Positions 22,274 to 27,234 of a DNA stretch of 27,234 bases are shown here, in pieces. This stretch comes from Mannheimia sp041807705 (GTDB taxonomy: Bacteria; Pseudomonadota; Gammaproteobacteria; Enterobacterales; Pasteurellaceae). The stretch covers positions 1 to 27,234 of the forward strand of contig NZ_JBGTYY010000029.1 in the NCBI RefSeq assembly GCF_041807705.1, in the 5' to 3' direction. How positions within the stretch are numbered: the stretch's first letter is position 1; each line of letters begins with the position of its first letter. The notes beneath the pieces are model-generated. The model was not told where the DNA came from, ran no database searches, and worked only from the letters and a program-made list of their open reading frames with translations. A program made the translations under genes and the position numbers.

Positions 22274-22384
22274 ATGAAAAAACTCATTTTAATCGCATTA
22301 GTAACTACTTTAGGCTTAAGTGCTTGCGGGGTCAAAGGCCCACTCTACTTCCCTGAGCAAGCCCCTAAACACGAACAAAAATAA
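22274..22384 (+). CDS. lptM: LPS-assembly lipoprotein LptM (YifL/LppL)
   Basis: This short gene encodes 36 residues: a signal peptide MKKLILIALVTTLGLSAC with Cys18, then the diagnostic CGVKGPLYFP and a charged tail. The family sits in the outer membrane and assists oxidative maturation of the LptDE lipopolysaccharide translocon in E. coli. The GGAAA region before the ATG is a weak ribosome binding site. It lies directly upstream of lysA, the same neighbourhood as in other Pasteurellaceae. Confidence 0.92.
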   Translation: MKKLILIALVTTLGLSACGVKGPLYFPEQAPKHEQK

Positions 22385-22389
22385 TCATT

Positions 22390-22447
22390 GCAAGCGGTCT
22401 GTTTTTGCTAAAATTTTGCAAATTTTTGTGAAAAAGCGACCGCTTGT
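22390..22447. repeat. Inverted uptake-signal pair between lptM and lysA
   Basis: GCAAGCGGTC (22390-22399) with TTTTGCAAATTTTT faces GACCGCTTGT (22438-22447). The arms (CAAGCGGTC/GACCGCTTG) are perfectly complementary over 9 bp. It may act as a partial terminator after lptM. Confidence 0.8.
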
Positions 22448-22489
22448 TGCCTCTTTTTCTTTCAAAATCCCAAACACAACGGACTTTCA

Positions 22490-23740
22490 ATGAACCATTT
22501 TGAATATAAAAATAACCAACTTTTTGCCGAAGAAGTCGCTATTGCCGATATTATCGAGCAATACGGCACACCGGCTTATGTTTACTCCAGAGCCACCCTT
22601 GAACGCCACTGGCACGCATTCAATAATGCGTTCGGCTCGCACCCACATTTAGTTTGCTTTGCAGTCAAATCCAACTCTAACATTGCCTTGTTAAATGTAA
22701 TGGCTCGTCTCGGCTCTGGCTTTGATATTGTCTCTCAAGGCGAGTTGGAGCGTGTCTTAGCCGCTGGTGGCGAAGCCTCTAAAGTTGTCTTTTCCGGTGT
22801 AGCAAAATCGCACAGCGAAATCAAGCGAGCGTTGGAAGTAGGGATTCGTTGCTTTAACATTGAATCAGTTTCCGAACTTCACCGCATCAACGAAGTGGCT
22901 GGCGAATTAGGTAAAGTTGCTCCTATTTCTCTGCGTGTAAACCCAGATGTTGATGCCCACACTCACCCTTATATTTCCACTGGTTTAAAAGAAAACAAAT
23001 TCGGCGTAAGCGTAACTCAAGCTCGTGAAGTTTATCGTTTGGCGAAAACTCTACCCAATGTGAAAATTACCGGTATGGATTGCCACATCGGCTCGCAATT
23101 AACCGAATTACAACCGTTTTTAGATGCAACCGATCGCTTAATCGTCTTAATGGAGCAACTGCGTGAAGACGGCATTGAGCTACACCACTTAGACTTAGGC
23201 GGTGGTTTAGGCGTGCCTTACAACGGCGAAGAGCCTCCGCACCCGACTGAATACGCCAAAGCCCTATTAGAAAAACTCAAAGGCTACGAAAACTTAGAAA
23301 TTATTATTGAGCCGGGCCGTGCTATTACCGCAAACGCAGGCATTTTGGTGACGAAAGTGGAATACCTGAAACAGAATGAAGATCGCAACTTTGCGATTGT
23401 GGATACAGGTATGAACGATATGATTCGCCCCGCCCTTTATGAAGCCTATATGCAAATTACCGAAGTGAATAAAACCCTTGATCGCCAAACTGCTATTTAT
23501 GATGTCGTTGGCCCAATTTGTGAAACCTCCGATTTCTTAGGTAAACAGCGAGAGCTTGCGATTGCAGAAGGCGATTTAATCGCAATGCGTTCTGCAGGTG
23601 CTTACGGGGCGGCAATGTCATCAACTTATAACTCTCGCCCACAAGCAGCAGAAATTATGGTTGATGGTAACCAAGCCCATTTGATTAAAGCCCGAGCAAC
23701 TTACGCTGATTTATGGCGTTTGGAAAAATTACTCCCTTAA
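22490..23740 (+). CDS. lysA: Diaminopimelate decarboxylase
   Basis: LysA decarboxylates meso-diaminopimelate to lysine, the last step of the pathway, with pyridoxal phosphate. The 416 residues form an alanine-racemase-like TIM barrel followed by a beta domain. Lys60 in FAVKSNSN is the cofactor-binding lysine. Also present are GSGFDIVSQGEL, CHIGSQL, LGGGLGVPY, EPGRAI (phosphate binding) and the C-terminal CETSDFLG and AYGAAMSSTYN. ACGGA precedes the ATG. It follows lptM by 105 bp and the GST gene follows 15 bp later, suggesting co-transcription. Confidence 0.97.
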   Translation: MNHFEYKNNQLFAEEVAIADIIEQYGTPAYVYSRATLERHWHAFNNAFGSHPHLVCFAVKSNSNIALLNVMARLGSGFDIVSQGELERVLAAGGEASKVVFSGVAKSHSEIKRALEVGIRCFNIESVSELHRINEVAGELGKVAPISLRVNPDVDAHTHPYISTGLKENKFGVSVTQAREVYRLAKTLPNVKITGMDCHIGSQLTELQPFLDATDRLIVLMEQLREDGIELHHLDLGGGLGVPYNGEEPPHPTEYAKALLEKLKGYENLEIIIEPGRAITANAGILVTKVEYLKQNEDRNFAIVDTGMNDMIRPALYEAYMQITEVNKTLDRQTAIYDVVGPICETSDFLGKQRELAIAEGDLIAMRSAGAYGAAMSSTYNSRPQAAEIMVDGNQAHLIKARATYADLWRLEKLLP

Positions 23741-23755
23741 TAAGAGGAAAAATAG

Positions 23756-24385
23756 ATGAAATTATATGGTTTAGTTGGTGCTTGCTCATTCGTGCCACAC
23801 GTTGCATTGGAATGGGTCAAATTGCACGCCAATCAAGATTACGACTTTCAAGCTGTAAGCCGTGAATTTATTAAAACACCTGAATTTTTGGCATTAAACC
23901 CTCGTGGAGCTGTGCCGCTATTGGTTGATGGCGACTTAGTACTTCCACAAAACCAAGCGATCGTTCACTATTTAGATGAGCTTTACCCAGATGCTAAACT
24001 TTTCGGCAGTAAAACGACTCGTGATAAAGCCAAAGCCGCTCGCTGGTTAGCTTATTTTAATGCCGATGTGCATAAATCTTTCGTGCCACTGTTCCGTCTA
24101 CCAAGCTACGCGGAAGGCAATGAGGAATTAATCAAAGCCATTCGCCAACAAGCCGCAGAACAAGTGTTAGAGCAACTTGAAGTGGCGAACGAGCATTTAG
24201 AGAGCCATATTTTCTTTGGTGAAACCATCTCGGTTGCTGATGTTTACCTCTACATTATGTTGAACTGGTGCCGCCGTTTAGGCTTAGATTTCTCTCATCT
24301 TTCACAACTTTCTGCCTTTATGCAACGTGTTGAAGCAGATAAAGGCGTAGATAATGTAAGAGAACAAGAGGGATTAAAAGGATAA
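23756..24385 (+). CDS. Glutathione S-transferase, beta class-like
   Basis: A 209-residue cytosolic transferase. The N-terminal thioredoxin-like domain (about 1-78) has GACS with Cys10, the beta-class catalytic position, the cis-Pro region NPRGAVPLLV and the glutathione-binding LPQNQAIVHYL. The helical C-terminal domain (about 85-205) contains ISVADVYLYIML with the conserved Asp. It is homologous to E. coli GstA. The usual Glu-Ser pair is Gln-Asn here, so glutathione affinity may differ. AGAGGA lies just before the ATG; it is 15 bp after lysA and is followed by a terminator. Confidence 0.9.
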   Translation: MKLYGLVGACSFVPHVALEWVKLHANQDYDFQAVSREFIKTPEFLALNPRGAVPLLVDGDLVLPQNQAIVHYLDELYPDAKLFGSKTTRDKAKAARWLAYFNADVHKSFVPLFRLPSYAEGNEELIKAIRQQAAEQVLEQLEVANEHLESHIFFGETISVADVYLYIMLNWCRRLGLDFSHLSQLSAFMQRVEADKGVDNVREQEGLKG

Positions 24386-24405
24386 GTACAAATTTGTATT
24401 CAGCC

Positions 24406-24438
24406 CCCCTCTTTAGAAAAGAGGGGAATTTTTATTTT
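24406..24438 (+). terminator. Terminator after the GST gene
   Basis: A perfect 9-bp stem (CCCCTCTTT at 24406-24414, complement 24418-24426) has an AGA loop. It is followed by AATTTTTATTTTT. Confidence 0.88.
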
Positions 24439-24449
24439 TAGGAATCACA

Positions 24450-25895
24450 ATGTTAAACAAGGTTTCAGATAGCTTACTTGCACCAAGTGGGCTTGAATTA
24501 TCACACTTAAGCCAAGTGCTTGATCACTTTTCAGGTCGTGATATTGATTACGCCGATCTCTATTTCCAACTCAGCCAAGACGAAAGTTGGAGCTTGGAAG
24601 ATAGTATCATCAAAGAAGGTGGATTTTATATCGACAGAGGTTTTGGTGTGCGTGCCGTTTCAGGCGAGAAAACAGGTTTTGCCTATGCGGATCAAATCAC
24701 TCTCAAACAATTAGAGCAATGTGCAGCAGCAGCTCGTTCTATCAGCCAAACAAGCGGTCAATTATTGGTAAAAAATTTCAAAAAAACGACCGCTTGCCCA
24801 CGCTATGCAGCGATCAATCCGTTAGATACGATTAGCCGTGAGCAGAAAGTAGAGTTACTTCATTTGGTTGATAAAACTGCACGCTCGGAAGATCCTCGTG
24901 TTATCCAAGTGAACGCAAATCTATCCGCAGTTTATGAAGAGATGTTAGTGGCAGCCACAGACGGCACATTAGCCGCTGATATTCGCCCATTGGTACGTTT
25001 ATCCATTTCGGTACTGGTAGAACAAAACGGCAAGCGTGAACGTGGTTCAGCAGGTGCGGGCGGGCGTTTTGGTTTAACGTGGTTCTTAGAACCGAATGCA
25101 ACGGGCTTTAGTCGAGCAGAATCCCTTGCGAAAGAAGCTGTTCGCCAAGCGTTAGTCAATCTTACTGCCATTCCAGCCCCAGCAGGCACAATGCCAATTG
25201 TACTCGGTGCAGGCTGGCCGGGAATCTTATTACACGAAGCGGTTGGGCACGGTTTAGAAGGCGATTTCAACCGTAAGGAAGCCTCTCTCTTTACAGGCAA
25301 GATTGGGCAAATGGTTACCTCTGAACTTTGTACTATCGTTGATGATGGCACTGTACCAGATATGCGAGGCTCAATTACCGTTGATGACGAAGGCATACCA
25401 TCACAACGCAACGTATTGATTGAAAATGGTGTTCTAAAAGGCTATATGCAAGATAAACTCAATGCTCGCTTAATGGGCATTGAACCAACGGGTAACGGCA
25501 GACGAGAATCTTATGCTCATTTACCGATGCCGCGTATGACAAATACCTATCTCACCGAAGGCAATCACGAATTTGAAGAGATGATTGAATCCGTCGAATA
25601 CGGTTTATATGCTCCACACTTCAGCGGTGGACAAGTTGATATTACCTCAGGCAAATTTGTGTTCTCCACCGCAGAAGCCTACTTAATCGAAAAAGGTAAA
25701 ATCACTAAACCTGTTACAGGTGCTACACTTATCGGTAGTGGGATTGAAGCAATGCAGCAAGTTTCAATGGTGGGTAAAAAAATGGAGCTCGATCCCGGAA
25801 TTGGCACTTGTGGTAAAGAAGGGCAATCTGTGCCGGTCGGTGTGGGGCAGCCGACTGTGAAGTTAGATAAGATTACGGTGGGTGGACGTGGATAA
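24450..25895 (+). CDS. tldD: Metalloprotease TldD
   Basis: TldD pairs with PmbA/TldE as a metalloprotease that trims peptides such as microcin precursors and degrades CcdA in E. coli. The 481 residues align along the full length with E. coli TldD. The zinc motif HEAVGH is at 262-267 (H262, E263, H267). Other matches are VDITSGKFVFSTAEAYLIE and CGKEGQSVPVGVGQPT near the end. TAGGAA lies before the ATG. No pmbA is in the window. Uptake signals lie within the coding region (24750-24796), in a variable loop. Confidence 0.97.
   Translation: MLNKVSDSLLAPSGLELSHLSQVLDHFSGRDIDYADLYFQLSQDESWSLEDSIIKEGGFYIDRGFGVRAVSGEKTGFAYADQITLKQLEQCAAAARSISQTSGQLLVKNFKKTTACPRYAAINPLDTISREQKVELLHLVDKTARSEDPRVIQVNANLSAVYEEMLVAATDGTLAADIRPLVRLSISVLVEQNGKRERGSAGAGGRFGLTWFLEPNATGFSRAESLAKEAVRQALVNLTAIPAPAGTMPIVLGAGWPGILLHEAVGHGLEGDFNRKEASLFTGKIGQMVTSELCTIVDDGTVPDMRGSITVDDEGIPSQRNVLIENGVLKGYMQDKLNARLMGIEPTGNGRRESYAHLPMPRMTNTYLTEGNHEFEEMIESVEYGLYAPHFSGGQVDITSGKFVFSTAEAYLIEKGKITKPVTGATLIGSGIEAMQQVSMVGKKMELDPGIGTCGKEGQSVPVGVGQPTVKLDKITVGGRG
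24750..24796. repeat. Inverted uptake-signal pair inside tldD
   Basis: ACAAGCGGTC (24750-24759) and the inverted GACCGCTTG (24788-24796) flank an A/T-rich centre and are translated as TSGQ and TTAC within tldD. The segment has the same length as the aligned E. coli loop, so there is no net insertion. Confidence 0.8.
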
Positions 25896-25929
25896 CTCCG
25901 TCCAATTTGCAAAATTTAGAGAAAATATC

Positions 25930-25945
25930 ACCGCTTGTAAGCGGT
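25930..25945. repeat. Uptake signal with overlapping hairpin before prmA
   Basis: ACCGCTTGT (25930-25938, inverted core, preceded by TTTGCAAAATTT) continues into AAGCGGT (25939-25945), giving 7-bp arms ACCGCTT/AAGCGGT with a 2-base centre. It ends 3 bases before AAGGA, the prmA ribosome binding site. Confidence 0.7.
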
Positions 25946-25958
25946 AAAAGGAAATAAA

Positions 25959-26843
25959 ATGGCTTGGATACAAATTCGTTTAAATAGCACAGACAAACAA
26001 GCTGAAGAAATCAGCGATTTTTTAACAGAGATTGGAGCGGTATCCGTTACTTTTATGGATAGCCAAGACACCCCTATTTTTGAACCGCTTCCGGGCGAAA
26101 CCCGCTTATGGGGCAATACCGATGTAGTTGGCTTATTTGATGCTGAAACCGATATGAATGTTATCGTAGAAGCATTAAAAATTAGCAAATTAGTGGGAGA
26201 GGATTTCGCCCATAAAATTGAGCAAATTGAAGATAAAGACTGGGAGCGTGAATGGATGGATAACTTCCATCCAATGCAATTTGGCAAACGCTTATGGATT
26301 TGTCCAAGCTGGCGTGAAGTGCCAGATCCAAATGCGGTGAATGTGATGCTAGACCCTGGTTTAGCATTCGGAACAGGTACGCACCCAACAACTTCACTCT
26401 GCCTACAGTGGTTAGATGGTTTAGATTTAGCAGGCAAAACAGTTATCGACTTCGGCTGTGGTTCAGGCATTTTAGCGATTGCAGCACTTAAACTCGGAGC
26501 GAAACAGGCAATCGGGATTGATATCGATCCACAAGCCATTTTAGCCAGCCAAAATAATGCGAAAGCCAATGGTGTAGAAGATCGTTTAGAACTATTCTTA
26601 GCTAAAGATCAGCCAAAAGATTTACAAGCTGATGTTGTAGTAGCCAATATTCTTGCAGGCCCATTAAAAGAACTTGCACCTAATATTATTACTCTTGTAA
26701 AACCAAATGGCGATTTAGGCTTGTCAGGCATTCTTGCCACTCAGGCTGAAAGTGTATGTGAGGCTTATAGCTCATCATTTGAGCTTGATCCTGTGGTGGA
26801 GAAAGAGGAATGGTGTAGAATTACGAGTAGAAAAATATTGTAA
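25959..26843 (+). CDS. prmA: Ribosomal protein L11 methyltransferase
   Basis: PrmA trimethylates several amino groups of ribosomal protein L11 using S-adenosylmethionine. The 294 residues comprise an N-terminal substrate-recognition domain (about 1-55), a linker with WEREWMDNFHPMQFGKR, and a Rossmann methyltransferase domain. LDPGLAFGTGTHPTT and VIDFGCGSGILAIAAL form the cofactor-binding region, with DIDPQA and VVANILAGPL following. AAGGA lies before the ATG. It is 63 bp after tldD with no terminator between, and a strong terminator follows. Confidence 0.97.
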   Translation: MAWIQIRLNSTDKQAEEISDFLTEIGAVSVTFMDSQDTPIFEPLPGETRLWGNTDVVGLFDAETDMNVIVEALKISKLVGEDFAHKIEQIEDKDWEREWMDNFHPMQFGKRLWICPSWREVPDPNAVNVMLDPGLAFGTGTHPTTSLCLQWLDGLDLAGKTVIDFGCGSGILAIAALKLGAKQAIGIDIDPQAILASQNNAKANGVEDRLELFLAKDQPKDLQADVVVANILAGPLKELAPNIITLVKPNGDLGLSGILATQAESVCEAYSSSFELDPVVEKEEWCRITSRKIL

Positions 26844-26848
26844 AATAA

Positions 26849-26874
26849 AAGCGGGCTTAAGCCCGCTTATTTTT
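26849..26874. terminator. Terminator after prmA
   Basis: A perfect palindrome of arms AAGCGGGC and GCCCGCTT with a TTAA centre (26849-26868) is followed by ATTTTTA. On the minus strand it runs into TTTTATTTTA, so it can act in both directions. Confidence 0.85.
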
Positions 26875-27020
26875 ACGGGTTTTCAACGTTAAATAACATA
26901 GCACCAAACACAAAACTCCTTGTAAAATCCAATAGATACGCTTTACTTATCCCAATTTGAACATCTAAATCCGATTATAGAATAATATCATCTTGGATTT
27001 TCCGACATTAAATGGTTACT

Positions 27021-27117
27021 TCAAGTAAAATCGCATAATCCAAGTAAGGATTTCTCTTTTTTCATTTCAATTTCATTGGCTTTTTCAACCAAAGATCGCT
27101 CCAACTGCTTTAATTTT
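27021..27117 (-). pseudogene. Possible gene remnant cut by the IS1595-type element
   Basis: On the minus strand the frame from the IS boundary reads LKQLERSLVEKANEIEMKKE and ends at TGA (27021-27023), about 32 residues of charged, coiled-coil-like character. It could be the 3' end of a disrupted gene or chance. I cannot identify it. The rest of the prmA-IS gap (26875-27020) shows only AT-rich DNA and short inverted repeats (CTTGGATT/AATCCAAG). Confidence 0.3.
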
Positions 27118-27234
27118 GGGGCTGTCCTAGATAACTAACCTAAACCCCCTTTAACCAATTGTTTTAAAAGGAATATTTGAGATTTTAAGTCACTGTGATT
27201 AAAACGCCATTCGCATTCTTTCAAATATAGCTCA
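27118..27234 (-). mobile_element. IS1595-type insertion sequence, end (partial)
   Basis: The element begins with GGGGCTGTCCTAGATAACTA at 27118, the GGGGCTGTC-type terminus common in IS1595 elements, and continues to the window edge. The transposase stop lies 17 bp inside the end. The candidate 8-bp target duplicate would be TTAATTTT just outside; the other copy is beyond the window. Confidence 0.7.
27135..27234 (-). CDS. IS1595-family transposase, C-terminal 32 residues (partial)
   Basis: Minus-strand frame ending at TAG (27135-27137). It reads ELYLKECEWRFNHSDLKS and LLKQLVKGGLG at the end. YLKECEWRFNH is the conserved C-terminal block of IS1595-family (ISXO2-like) DDE transposases. The catalytic core lies outside the window. 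Confidence 0.75.
   Translation of the reverse strand, partial: ELYLKECEWRFNHSDLKSQIFLLKQLVKGGLG

Noticed and set aside
24932..25411. Open frame antisense to tldD
   Set aside because: Shadow of TldD; its composition follows the complementary codons.
25928..26569. Long open frame antisense to prmA
   Set aside because: It is the mirror of a clear PrmA coding region, with low-complexity Ser/Pro/Ile content and no recognisable motif.
1..27234. Composite transposon bounded by the two terminal insertion sequences
   Set aside because: The elements belong to different families and enclose essential core genes in ancestral order.
1..27234. tRNA, rRNA or CRISPR array
   Set aside because: I saw no tRNA cloverleaf, no rRNA sequence and no regularly spaced direct repeats.

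Overview
The window comes from a Pasteurellaceae genome. Ribosomal proteins, LptM/LysA, FumC, TldD and PrmA all read as close gammaproteobacterial orthologues. Intergenic DNA carries the uptake signal core ACAAGCGGTC followed by A/T-rich DNA with TTTTTGC. That is the 'Apl-type' uptake signal of the Actinobacillus pleuropneumoniae / Mannheimia / Bibersteinia side of the family, not the Haemophilus influenzae type. I cannot name the species.

Layout: Bases 1-156 are the end of an IS481-type insertion sequence. Bases 216-2200 (minus strand) are the rpsP-rimM-trmD-rplS operon with its own promoter and terminator. Bases 2329-3468 are an AT-rich islet: one unrecognised anchored protein preceded by an unusual hairpin and palindrome. 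Bases 3518-17590 (minus strand) are the large ribosomal protein cluster in three units. The S10 unit is rpsJ-rplC-rplD-rplW-rplB-rpsS-rplV-rpsC-rplP-rpmC-rpsQ. The spc unit is rplN-rplX-rplE-rpsN-rpsH-rplF-rplR-rpsE-rpmD-rplO-secY-rpmJ. The alpha unit is rpsM-rpsK-rpsD-rpoA-rplQ. Each unit has a recognisable sigma-70 promoter with 17 bp spacing, and each leader can fold. The S10 leader resembles an L4-type attenuator/SD-sequestering leader, and the alpha leader closely resembles the E. coli S4 target.

Rightward genes follow from 17817: a frame-disrupted tfoX/sxy (competence activator), fumC, a leftward XRE-type repressor with a repeated operator, two lipoprotein genes (one small, one TbpB-like), lptM-lysA, a beta-class GST, tldD and prmA. 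From 27118 an IS1595-type element begins, read on the minus strand.

Most of the window is ordinary core genome. The parts most worth a second look are as follows. (1) The competence regulator tfoX is split by a -1 frame change exactly at a T TTA AAA heptamer, with an overlapping TGATG stop-start. (2) The XRE repressor and lipoprotein cassette has two 15-bp operators centred 21 bp apart. (3) The orphan membrane-anchored gene lies between the ribosomal operons, next to a 14-bp-stem hairpin abutting an 18-bp perfect palindrome. (4) Uptake signals overlap functional sites: the rpsP promoter, the tldD coding region and the prmA leader. All functional statements rest on reading the sequence and on family knowledge; no searches were run.
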